DNA of 64,000 nucleotides from Nymphaea colorata (Eukaryota > Streptophyta > Magnoliopsida > Nymphaeales > Nymphaeaceae), in the NCBI RefSeq assembly GCF_008831285.2, contig NC_045149.1, positions 14,406,629 to 14,470,628 on the forward strand. Reading direction: 5' to 3'. Both the position numbers and the translations under genes were made by a program. Below the pieces are notes generated by a model. It did not search any database and was not told the origin of the DNA. It saw only the letters and a list, made by a program, of their open reading frames with translations. Shown here piece by piece: positions 34,701 through 44,820 of this stretch (position 1 is its first letter; each line of letters begins with the position of its first letter).

Positions 34701-35272
34701 TTTAGGGAAACGAAAAATAGAGTTTCATGTACACCATAAATCAAAATAAAATAATTAGTCCTAATTTTTTGCACTGCTTCCTTTGTTTCTGAAACCATCT
34801 CATTAACGACAATGTGCATTGTCTACCTATATTGCCATGATCATGTCTGACCTTGTTGAGTGGATGAATTAGAATTCGGGGCACTGGAAAGGTGACAACC
34901 AAAGCAGATGTCTACAGCTATGGGATTCTTCTGCTTGAGGTGTTTACCAGAAGAAAGCCAACAAACGAATGTTTTGATGGAGACTTTACTTTGAGGCAAT
35001 GGGTGGCTGAAGCATTTCCGGTTGCAATTTCAGATGTCATCGATGGTCATCTTCTGAAGCAAAATAACTGTGGAATGATTTCAGATCATGTTGCCGAAGC
35101 CCATCTTCTGCAGCAAAATAACAGCAAAACTGTTCAAAATGAGCTGCTTGTCATGATCATGGAGACTGGGTTGTCATGTTCAAGGAAATCACCAACTGAG
35201 AGAATGGACATGACGGAGGTGGTTGCTAGGCTTAAAACGATACGATGGAAGGCTTCCCCTTTGGAAGAATGA
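31750..35272 (+). pseudogene. LRR receptor-like kinase, subfamily XII type (copy B), disabled
   Basis: Parts in order: ATG at 31750, a hydrophobic signal-like stretch (LLIFLYCLSSLISVVVLG), an LRR N-cap (NISFCDWNGVSCS), about 20 LRRs (32000-33560), one membrane segment (IALVLIVWIIIVV, about 33685-33747) and a kinase. The kinase shows the loop GSGSFGLVYKG (33875), the lysine in VAVKVL (33938), a non-RD catalytic loop HCDLKPSN (34217) and an intron at 34360-34872, before exon 2 with DVYSYGILLLEVF. Relatives are pattern-recognition receptors such as FLS2, EFR and Xa21. Breaks: a frameshift after the ATG, TGA at 31950, frame changes near 32215, 32920, 33750 and 34315, TAA at 33968 and 34100, and a missing base at the start of exon 2. 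The magnesium-binding DFG reads DFD (34277-34285). It cannot encode a working receptor. Confidence 0.93.
34360..34872 (+). other. Intron of the receptor kinase (513 bp)
   Basis: The donor CCAG|GTACCA follows the GYIAP codons and the acceptor GAATTAG|AATTCG precedes the DVYSYG exon. This is the conserved single intron position of subfamily XII receptor kinases. The last part of this intron resembles the sequence upstream of the orphan exons A and C. Confidence 0.85.
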
Positions 35273-36885
35273 CAAAAATAGACCAATCCTTTACATTTAT
35301 TTGGAAAAACAAGGGATCTGCTTTTGCTTCTGACTTATTATTGTGTTTCCCAATATCCTGCTATAAAAACTTACTTTTAGCAAAGTGCGAGTAAAACAGT
35401 AAATGTTCTTCCACAATTGGTGACAAAGTTAACATCTATTGGCTAACGCACTTCCCCTTTTCTTTAACCTTATATGTCTTATAAAGTAGGAATTAGCCTT
35501 CCACTAGCTGCTATGTAAACAAATCGGTTGTGGTATATGTATCAATTCACATCCTTGTTGGATCCCACTGGAACATTGGACTCCCATTCTCATTAGCCTT
35601 CCACTACCTGCTTGCTCCAAATTTCTGCACCAAAAATGGATCCAAAATCAGGTCAAGTGGTAAACTTATTAAATCTATTTACATACCTAATCAAAGTGGA
35701 ATCGGAAAACCAAATTAGTGATGTTTCCTTACGATGGTCGGGTTGACAATGGGACTTGGGTCGAAATCCAACCAGATCGAGTCCAAGATCCAGAATGGAG
35801 AATTCCTAGTGCCACCAGGAAGCATCTGGCAACTGACAACAATACAACTAACTTTTGTTATTATAACAGCCACACAGTTGTTCCATGATAAACTACTATA
35901 TATATAAAATTAGTACCTTTTAAACGAACATTTACGCTTGCCTATGCTTTCTAGCCTAATAATTGTATAATTAAGTAAAAGCAACATCGATTTTAATCTC
36001 TTATGCTTTCATGTATTAATAATAAGGCATAACTGGTTGGGACATAGTTAACCACGTATTTATGTTATTTAGTATTGTAACAGTGGCCGATAATGAAAAT
36101 TAATGAGCTAATTAATTTGTTTATGTGGAAACTACTTTTAGTCATTTCATCTTAATAATTATACGTAACCTATATAGTAACTAGTAAAAGTTTACTCTTA
36201 ATCAGCAGTGCACATATGTTGTTTTTCTTCTTATCCCCATATATTTAGATAAACTTTCAAATGTTCCTGTCAACTTATTTGGAAAAATAAGTGCCTTCAC
36301 CGTTTATATTAACATAAAACCACAAGGATATACACCTTGCCGTCCCACAGTAATCAAATCACTTTCTTTTGGAACAGGAAAAGCTTAAACATAACTTGTT
36401 CATGGTTTCACTTCTCTTCATGAGCACACACTAACCCTTAACTTCATGAGCCGGAGTAGTTGACTAGTGCCAAATTCTTTGGGATTGGATAGGGCAGTGC
36501 AGTTAGTCAAGCTAACTCAAGCGAGACTCAATCTTGTTCAGTTATGCTCAATTTGATAACTCAAGTTCATAAAGGAGTCCAGTTCGAGTTACATGAATTT
36601 GACTATTTTCTTTAATTTTGCTTTTTTTTTCTAATTTTCAAATTTAAGACAAAGAAATTGAAGGAAAAGTTGGTAAAATAACTTAAATAAGCCAAACCCA
36701 AGCCATTATTTGGTCTATTGAGTCAACCTTTTGCTGATCTTGTACAGCTCGAGTCGAGCTCAAGCCACGATTTTGGTCTATCGAGTCAACCTTTTGCTTA
36801 TTTTATACAGCTTGACTCGAGCTTGAGCCCAGCAACGGCTCCATGTGTGCAGCCAGAGGACTAGTCCTTCTGAGTTGGCCACAGA
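35273..36885. other. Intergenic, AT-rich, nothing coding recognised
   Basis: Downstream flank of the receptor kinase. It holds no convincing frame. From about 36430 to 36860 it contains CTCGAG / GAGCTC-rich sequence of the same kind as the hAT-type element, too worn for ends to be set. Confidence 0.6.
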
Positions 36886-37260
36886 ACTGAATCATTTATT
36901 GTAAACGATGTCTCGGCCCATTCGAGCCGATTCAGGCTGATTCTAGTAGCATCAATCATCTGCTAAGTGGGAATAGTTCCACTGTTAATGTTCAACAGGC
37001 CCTTCCACTATTTGCAGTGTACTCAACTTCAATTAAAAAAAAATAGAATTTTTTTTTTAAAAAAACTAGAGTTGAAAACTGGCAAAAAGAGCATGATATT
37101 GAAAATATGTTTGCCAAGGTAAGACAAAATCTTGTTGATGTAATCTATTGCACCAATTAAGGCATTGAATGTGGAGATAAGAAGACCGTGCTGAAAACGC
37201 AAAATCTGAAAATAAGAAAGCGATATCGCATTTCTTTCAAGAGAGTAGGCTTATAACACA
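36885..37260 (+). repeat. Receptor-kinase upstream-type block, copy P5
   Basis: It contains AATCATTTATTGTAAACGA, CGAGCCGATTC, GGCAAAAAGAGCATGATATT, a GGAGATAAGAAGACC segment and AGCGATATCGCATT. These are diverged forms of the elements in P1 and P2. A further partial copy (P6) lies at 38030-38220, sharing TGTTTGCCAAGGTAAGAC and GCACCAATTAAGGCATT. No gene follows either directly; P6 is about 660 bp ahead of the orphan exon C. Confidence 0.6.
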
Positions 37261-38669
37261 ACCGTGTGATATGGGCTGGTCGGCAGACAAAAAACACATT
37301 AAAAAAAAAAGCATTAAGTGTGTGAAAAATAAGTCAGCCTAATAAAAAGAAAAAAACTGCCATTTCATTTTTGAAAAAAAAATGCAATAGCAAAAAAACG
37401 CGTTTTTCTCCATTATTCTCATTTTCCCTTTTTTTTCACTTTACGCATTTTTTCACTCTTTTTTATTGTCAAACTGCTTGTTTCCACTTTCCAATTCTTA
37501 TTTATTTATCTATTTTTTTAATGTTGCCTTATTAGTTTCTCATTTATTCGACTTTTCTCTGACTTTTAAGTTTTTTTAATTTGTTCTAAACATGTACCAT
37601 ATTTTTCCATTATATTTATGTTTAACTTCGTGAGCCAGAGTAGTCGAGTAGTCAAGCTAACTCAAGCTCAACTCGAACTTGTTCAGTTACGCTTGATTTG
37701 AAAACTCAAGTTTATAAGGGAGTCAAGTTCGAGTTATTTTTCCATTATATTTATCTTTAACTTCGTGAGCCAGAGTAGTCGTAGTCAAGCTAACTCAAGC
37801 TCAACTCGAACTTGTTCAGTTACGCTTGATTTGAAAACTGAAGTTTATAAGGGAGTCAAGTTCGAGTTACATGAATTTGACTATATTTTATTTAATTTTG
37901 CTTTTTTTTTTAATTTTAAAATTTAAAAAAAAGAAATTGAAGGAAAAGTTGGTAAAGGAACTTAAACAAGCCAAACTCGAGCCACGATTTTGGTCTATCA
38001 AGTCAACCTTTTGCTGATCTTATACAGCTCGGTTCGATATTGAAATTATGTTTGCCAAGGTAAGACAAAATCTTGTTGATGTAATTTATTGCACCAATTA
38101 AGGCATTCGATGAGGAGATAAGAAGATCGTGCCGAAAATGCAAAGTCTGGAATTAAGAAAGAGATATTGCATTCTATTGAAGAGAGTAGGCTCAGTCTTC
38201 CATCGATTTTAAATTTTCTGGCTTAAAATCCATGGCTCATTCTTGAAATACAGTGTACTCAACACGATTCCATCCTTGCTTCATTTATGTTAAATGCTGG
38301 TTAAAACTAAACTCAACATGCGATCATATGGATCCCCATGTTTGCACTAACATAGTAGTTGCACATGTTTTATTACTAGTGTGAATGGCCACTTATATGG
38401 GTTCTGATAAATGACAAATACAATTATGTAGAAGGTTTTCCCATAGTAAAAAAAAAACACATTTTCATTGGAAAACAAAGCAGTAGATGTGTGAAAAACA
38501 AGTCAGCCCAATAAAATGACAAAAACTGGCGTTTCTTTTTAAAAAAATTGCCAATATATTTTAAATAACAAGATATGTATTATTAATAAAATAAAAATTA
38601 ATATTTAAAAGTTATGAGAACGGATCGGGCCCCTTCGGGCTGACTCGGGCCGGCCCGATAACCATGTCT
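37261..38669. other. Intergenic repeat-derived DNA
   Basis: Poly-A/T-rich sequence with AAAAAACGCGTTTTT at about 37395. It also holds the 135-bp duplication, block P6 (38030-38220) and a GC-rich palindromic patch (CGGGCCCCTTCGGGC) at 38617-38650. A GTGTGAAAAAxAAGTCAGCC motif occurs at 37320 and 38490. No gene is visible. Confidence 0.6.
37606..37874 (+). repeat. 135-bp tandem duplication
   Basis: Two nearly identical 135-bp copies start TCCATTATATTTAT at 37606 and 37741 and run through CTTCGTGAGCCAGAGTAGTC and a AAGGGAGTCAAGTTCGAGTT end. They differ at a few bases only. The unit itself is part of the CTCGAG-rich repeat type. Confidence 0.92.
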
Positions 38670-40105
38670 AGTTCTAAATCATAATCTTGTATTCTTTTTT
38701 AGATGTATATATGATAATACAACAAGAGAAAGGCAGGATTGGATGTTCAATTGATCTTAAGTCCATTAATTTCCAGGCCTCTTGCCCAAAATCAATTAGT
38801 GCAATTGTGTCATAGATGAGCATTAGCCAATTATATTGTGCTTGATAATCATGTCCAATATTGTTGAGTGGTCGAATTAGAATTTGGGATGGCCGGAAAG
38901 GTGTCAGCCAAAGTCGATGTCTACAGCTACAGAATTTTGCTCTTTGAGATGTTTACAGGAAGAAAGCCTACTGATGAACAGTTTGATGGGGATTTTAGAT
39001 TGAGGCAATGGGTGACTGAAGCATTTCTTGTTGCAATTTCAGATGTCATTGACAGCCATCTTTTGAATGAAAGCAATACTACTCCAACTGAAAAATCAGC
39101 TGCTATGAATGAGCTGCTGGTAATGATAATGGTGATAGGCTTGTCATGTTCAAATGTCTCTCCAAATGAGAGAATGGACATGAACGAAGTGGTTGTAGGG
39201 CTGAGAAGGATACGACATAAGACAAAAATGATAGAAGGATAACTCAAAATATATCCATAGATGCAATGAGATTTAATTCTGGGGTACGACCAGCCATTGG
39301 CTAAAATAGTTGGAGGTGGAAATGTAGTTTGATTGCTTTCATGAAAGCTCTCACTTGCATTGCTCAATTACAGTCGCGTAAAGGATTTAATAAAGATATG
39401 CTTAATATGCTTGGGTGTTCTATTCCTAAGGCATTTGAGTGACTAATCTTGTAGAATAACTCACATTTCCAGTGCAAGTTACGTGAAAGAGGCTTGGAAC
39501 TTAGTCCATTTTTGCAGTTTGTTCTTTGTTCTAAGTAAGGACACCACTATACCCATAGTTCACATAAATCCTTCCAATTTTCTAAATTTGATGTACTATA
39601 TCCTCAGCACAATTTCTCAAACCTACCAAAAAAATGCACAACAGGAAGAAAGAATGAAAATGAACAATTCCAGTAAATTTTGGACTGAAGTCCAATTTTA
39701 TCAAAAGAAAAGCCCTTGAATGAGGAGGATGACAATTATATGTTGTGAGCAACATTGTGTTATTGGAGCATGTTATATGTAATGGCCCTCTAAAAAGGAC
39801 CATGTGTTATGGACTAAAAATGACCAAAAAACCAAAATGACCCTGTTAGTTAAATAGAAGACCCCTCCCACTATAAGCAAAAGTGAAACTTGGAAAATCT
39901 TCATTCTATTTCCTAGGAATCGAATCCACCAATGCTGAAAGGAAGCTTGGTGTTATCTCAAAGAAAGTAATATCTTTAATCTTTTCAAGCATACAAAAAT
40001 GCATGAATGTTGCTCACAATTCAAAGCTTATGTTGAAGTATTGTGGAAGCATTGCAATATGTGTACCTCACTCAGCCTGATACTGCCTTGTGTGCAAATA
40101 AGGTT
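38670..40105 (+). repeat. Segmental duplicate C (partner at 18493-20400)
   Basis: It runs from AGTTCTAAATCATAATCTTG through 210 bp of former intron and the last kinase exon to the 3' flank near GGAAGCATTGCAATATGTG. It lacks the extra 396-bp unit of copy A. Confidence 0.85.
38881..39242 (+). pseudogene. Orphan last exon of an LRR receptor kinase (copy C), frame intact
   Basis: After a good acceptor (GAATTAG|AATTTGG) the frame runs unbroken for 120 codons to TAA at 39240-39242. It encodes the kinase C-lobe: FGMAGKVSAKVDVYSYRILL, FTGRKPTDEQF, LRQWVTEAF, then a helix ending in SPNERMDMNEVVVGLRRIR. The glycine of the normal DVYSYG is arginine here. The upstream frame stays open to an in-phase ATG at 38868, but that lies in former intron. 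No LRR, membrane segment, ATP-binding loop or catalytic loop exists upstream, so it is a fragment even though it is open. It could matter only if spliced to another transcript, for which nothing is seen. Confidence 0.88.
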
Positions 40106-40286
40106 GTGTGCATCCCAAAATTTGTTTATGTTTTGTTTTTGAAGTGTATTAAAAATTATTTTTATTTTCAAAAGAGGAAAAAAGGGACTAGCCTGTTTGT
40201 ACGAGGCTTGGTCATTCCTGACGTGTTGATCATGATGCATTTTATATTCGCCCAAACATTATCTTCAACCTATATATGGTGTGGTA
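40106..40286. other. Intergenic, nothing recognised
   Basis: Short AT-rich stretch between duplicate C and the hairpin at 40287. Frames here are short and chance-like. Confidence 0.5.
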
Positions 40287-40315
40287 CTTGATAAAGAAGT
40301 TAAAACTTTATCAAG
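40287..40315 (+). other. Perfect 10-bp hairpin
   Basis: CTTGATAAAG and CTTTATCAAG are exact inverted copies around a 9-base loop. The hairpin stands at the left edge of a long purine-rich tract. Its function is unknown. Confidence 0.7.
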
Positions 40316-40534
40316 CAAGGGAAGGAAAATATTTCATAAACCTTTATCAAAACAGTTAGAGAGAATGAGATAAAGATTTTTAAGAGAGACAAAATATAGA
40401 CAAAAAGTAATAATAAAAGAGCAAGAAATTTTAAGAGAAAATTAAGAAAGAGAGAAATAAAGATTTATAAGAGAGTGCAAAGAAATAAAGAGAAAAACTA
40501 ATATAAGAGCAAGAGATTTTAGGAGAAAAATGTA

Positions 40535-40569
<35 letters not shown>

Positions 40570-40730
40570 TGTAAATATTTTTAAGGGAGAGAAGAAATAG
40601 AGAAAGGAAAATTAGTAAAATAGAGATTTTAAAGAACAGTCAAGTGATATAAAGATTCTTAGGGAAAAAAAGATAAATTGAGAAAGAGCAAAGAAAACAA
40701 GGAAAAAAATGGATCTAATAACAAGTTATT
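40316..40730 (+). repeat. Purine-rich low-complexity tract
   Basis: About 400 bp on the plus strand consist mostly of A and G (repeated AAGAGAGA, AAAGAGAAA, TTTTAAGAGA). It is interrupted by a GT then GA dinucleotide run at about 40533-40570. It has no coding capacity. Confidence 0.8.
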
Positions 40731-42435
40731 TTAAACCCTCTTTTATTTTTATATAGAAATTAAGACTTAGGAGGTAATTTTGAAAATTTCAACTTCAATA
40801 TTTTATGTAGCTGACAGAGGAACTTGGACTCATGAGAGACCCTATGGTAAGTCTCTATATCCTCCTTAGGGAGGACTTATTATTGAAATCCCTTTAAAAA
40901 TAAGGTATATATATATAGAGAGAGAGAGAAAGAGAGACAAAGTTGAAAATATTTCATTTATTATTGCAAAAAAGTATGTCTCTCCCACCATTGGGTGTGG
41001 GAGTGAGACTAACTTAAAAAAAAAAAAAACTATCAATAAAGAATGCTCCTCATGTTCTTAAATTCTTAAATCTCGTGGGAATAGACTCTTTTAAATGTGG
41101 ATGACTCTTTGAAGGCCACTAATAGGACGGCCAATAGGTTTTTTATCAAGGCAATGAGGATCTAAATGATGTCAAAACTAATCATATAGATAATACGAAA
41201 TTGCATTTTAACATCATCTATATATTCATAGTGTTTTTTCCTGTGTTAGACAAGCCGCAACTTCAAAATTCAACTTGCCTATTTTGAAGGCATACATTCA
41301 ATGGAAGGTTAAAAGGACACATATCGTGCCTATTTGAATTTATCAAACAAACAAGACTTGGCTTCACCTTACTCATACTTCCTGTGCACTCAAATGTGGC
41401 TCCTGGCTTTGAGGAGGAAATTTCAAGAGCTGACCATGGAGAGATGATGAAGGGAAGATGAAGAGAAAATGAGATTACATACCTCGAGATGGTATAGTTT
41501 AAGAAGAGCAAAGTCCTTTACTTTAATCAAATAATGAAGCTTCCAAAATGAAAACTCTAACGTGTTGAAGAAGCTTTCCAAGGGTCTCCACGTACCACCC
41601 TTTCTACTCATTGAAGACAAAGGTTGGAAAAGAAGGAGAATCCCAAGTTTTAAGATGAAGAACTTTTCAAAGAGAGAGAGAAGAATAGATGAAGGAAGAA
41701 AGATAAAAAGGACTTCATAGCTCTTAGTTTGAGGGGCCAAGCAATTCCCCAAAGGTTAGTCATACCCAAGGATGAAGCTGTGGGGGTATTTATAAAATGA
41801 AATAGAGCCAAAATTCAACGTTTGAAAGTTTTTCAATTCCTCCATATTTCTTATGAATTTTTTAGTTTTTGAATTATTTTTATTTTTATTTTGTTCTTAA
41901 GTTTGACTTGTAGAGATTGGCTCTTAGCCCTGCAAACACCATTTGGAGGGGGTTGACAGGGTTAAAGTCTACCCAAGAATAGCAAAACCTCTTTCCTCGA
42001 ATCAATTTTTTACCAACAAAAGAGATTGTCAAGGTAGCAGACCCTATTCTGAGTGCACACTCAACGATAGCATTCAATAGCAGAGGGTGCCCTTTGAGCC
42101 CCCTGCCATCCCCAGGTAGGTCCACCCTAAAAAACCAAAAAGTTTAACAACAAAAATATGTAATACTTTTAAGAGGTAAAATATTCCTTTTACAAAACGG
42201 TCCCGCTCTATTTTTATGATCCCAGGCTTGTTTTCTATACGGATCCAATTTTCTTGAATCAGAAGGGCCCGGATCGATGTCGAAGGTTGGATAATGAATT
42301 AGGTGGTTGTTTAGGCTTGAAATATGGATTGTACATCCAGATTTGGATTTTACGAAGCTGAGTCGAATTGAAAAGTGAGGGGGAGCTTGCGAATGATGTT
42401 GGGAATTGATTCTCGTGCTCGATTTCAAACATTTG
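40731..42435. other. Intergenic, no gene recognised
   Basis: AG runs lie at about 40912-40940. Minus-strand frames at 41263-41511, 41423-41752 and 42144-42428 are 80-110 codons long but match no family I know, lack recognisable domains and overlap one another. I treat them as chance or worn repeat. Confidence 0.5.
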
Positions 42436-42439
42436 AGCC

Positions 42440-42870
42440 TAAAATATTTTTTTTCTAGATTTTTGGTATTTTAATCTAATCTAGACCTGTGGACGATTTT
42501 CTGAATCTATTTTCCTATTTTGGTCCTCATTTTGATTCTCGAGACTATATGAGTTTTTGACCTTCGTTTTGGATTGAGGGCAGGATTTTGGATCTGGGGT
42601 TTGGATTTCGATATGGATCTTGATTTAAGTTATATTTTGGATCTAAAACTTTGAATTTGGATCTGAATTTGGATATAAGGCATAGTTTTAGATTTAGAGC
42701 TCAGTTTTAGATCCAGATTAGGATCTAGGGATCTATTTTTTATCTAAAGTTGGTATTTGGATCCAGATCTGGATTTAAGGCTTGATTTTTGGATCTTGAC
42801 TTGGGATTTTGGATTGGGTTTAGATCTAGATTGCATGAATTTCACCCAAGATTGAGGTTGGGCTTCGGTT
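42440..42870 (+). repeat. Degenerate GGATCTG-type short tandem repeat
   Basis: Variants of (G)GATCTGGATTT / GGATCTGAATTTGG occur every 10-25 bases for about 400 bp. It looks like an old, heavily mutated short-period tandem array. The inverse flavour (TCTGAATTTGAATCTGAT) appears near 24060-24300 and 29440-29720. Confidence 0.75.
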
Positions 42871-43174
42871 CATAGTTTAGATTTAAATACAGATGAGTTC
42901 CAACATATAGTAAAAAACCAAATTAGAGGTTAATTGGATAAGAACTGTGATAAATTGAAGTATTTGAGACCCAAAATCGTTGAAAATAATTGTGAAAGCT
43001 TCTAGATATATATTATCCTTGAAAATTTGGGGGTAATTACAAGGTTCAGCCAATTTATTAGGATCATGTAGAATTTGATGGGGACCTGTCAAGAGAATAT
43101 TAAGATTCTTAAAAGCTACCATTCATAATGGTCTAATCTTCAAAGCTCAAACCATCCAAGAACAAAGAAATTCA

Positions 43175-43640
43175 TATAAATATAGCGATGCAGACAGAGC
43201 CGAATGCCCAAACGATCAATCGATGGTCAAAATTTATGCACCTTGTTGGGACTGAATCTTGTTGCAACAAGTTCAAAGAAACAGCAAGTTGTTTCTCAGT
43301 CTAGCAAAGAGGCCGACCGAATGTCATGCAGTGCCAACATAATAGACGCTGCAACATGGTAGACATATTTCTAGTTGACCTTGGAACAAGAACAAATCCA
43401 CCATCCATATGAGTGCAACTTATTTAGCAGCCATTCCAACTTTTTCATAATAGAAGCCAGCACATTGAAGTGGATGTTCATTTTGTTAGGGACAAAGTTG
43501 CTCAAGGCACTATTGTTGTGAGACGACATCATCCGAAGAGCATATTGCAGCTGTGCTTACAAAAATCATTAAGCTCTCATGGCTATCATATTAATCGAAG
43601 CAAGCTTAACATAGGAGCATCCTTATGCAGGGGTAAAGTC
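43175..43640 (+). pseudogene. Ty1/copia RNase H relic
   Basis: The stretch reads YSDADRAECPNDQS, then LVGTESCCNKFKETASCFSV, and after several breaks QHIEVDVHFVRDKVAQGTIV. These are the conserved beginning (YSDADWAGC-type), middle (SSKKQ-type) and end (KHIEVDxHFVRDKV-type) of the RNase H domain that closes the copia polyprotein. There are stops and frame changes throughout, and the catalytic DNxSA segment is garbled. No LTRs or other copia domains were found nearby, so this is a short isolated relic. It was assigned by motif recognition only. Confidence 0.85.
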
Positions 43641-43694
43641 AAGCTACCATTCATAATGGTCTAATCTTCAAAGCTTAACATAGGAGCATCCTTA

Positions 43695-43865
43695 TGCAGG
43701 GCTCGCATGGGCCCTAGCCCCACCTAAAAAAAATTACATGTAAATTTTAATAAATTTGACTTATTCTATATAAAAATTTTAAAAAATAATATTTTAACCC
43801 TAGTCAAAATTTAGAAACTTTAATTTAGCCAGTCTCATGAAAAATTTCTAGTTCTGCCTCTGCCT
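43695..43865 (-). repeat. Short dispersed element, GGAGCTAG family, copy 2
   Basis: In the opposite orientation to copy 1: GGGCCCTAGCCCCACCT, TTACATGTAAATTTTAA, TTCTATATAAAAATTTT, and an end near AAATTTCTAGTTCTGCCTC. It shares the core of the copy at 22160-22375. Confidence 0.6.
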
Positions 43866-44340
43866 TTATGTGTCCAGCACCTAAGGGTTTAGTACCACTT
43901 TCGCAGACAAGAATACCAAAGTCGGATGGATGGACATTTTTGCCAATTGTTAAAAAGACATGTCATTTATAGTCTTTTTACTTTTTTCATTTTTATTTTT
44001 GTTTTTGCAAAAAGTTTTTTTCATTGAAAATTAAGAGTATTTTAGTTATCAAACATACTTGGGCACGAAAATTCATGCCAGGTTTGTTATTTGAGGCTTT
44101 CCTTTTCAGTTTAGATGGTCTTATTTGTTCACTGCATGAACTATTGCAGCATTTCTTGGACAACCCACGGCAAGATGTATCATCTTCAGAGAAACAGGCT
44201 GAGGCCCAATGTGGTTGCAGTGACACACGAGCTGTTCAATTAATCCATAGCCAGGACACCGCCTCAGTCTTGCCCCTTAGCTGTCGTTCAGCTAGTGGAA
44301 GAGGCAAAACCAGCTTTAATTCCTAACCACAATTATGGAT
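43866..44340. other. Intergenic, nothing recognised
   Basis: A 100-codon plus-strand frame (44024-44326) has no recognisable domain and is treated as chance. Confidence 0.5.
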
Positions 44341-44820
44341 ATTCGATGAGTGGAGCCAACTCTGGTTCACTCTTGACCTCTCTTAGTTAAACTCAGATCG
44401 AGCTCAACTCATCTAATAAACGAGTCGTGTTTGTGTTAAAGTTAAGTAAACGAGGAGAGTTCGAGCTTGGCAAGCTCAACTTACGTAAACTTGAGTAAGA
44501 TCAATAAGAAAACAAGCAAAAGATTGTTTAGAATATCATCACAACAACAAACAGCTACATCGGTTTTCACCCTTCCTAGCAAGTTCCAAGTCTCAAATTC
44601 TAATCTGGCTGTTTCTACTCTTGTTCAAATTGATTTTTTTTTTTTTAATAATGATCCTGCTAAGCTCGAGCAAAATCTTGGCTTGAGTTTAGCATCAGCA
44701 ATTTGAGTTTGAGCTGGTCCACTCACACTTGCCTTGAGAGTTCCAGGTTCGATCTTGGCTTTTGAGATAAGAACAAATTCGAGCTGGCTCACCTTGGCTC
44801 GAACCTGCCATTCCTAGCCA
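44341..44820. repeat. Degenerate CTCGAG/GAGCT-rich element
   Basis: The segment has repeated GATCGAGCTCAACTC, AAACGAGTCGTG, GTTCGAGCTTGG and TGGCTCGAACCTGCC motifs and resembles a worn relative of the hAT-type element at 26702. The ends (GGAGCCAACTC and CCTAGCCACAATG) are not clear inverted repeats. Confidence 0.5.

Noticed and set aside
41263-41752. Minus-strand frames of 82 and 109 codons
   Set aside because: No recognisable domain, overlapping in different phases, no supporting gene structure. They could be a worn transposon leader but nothing shows it.
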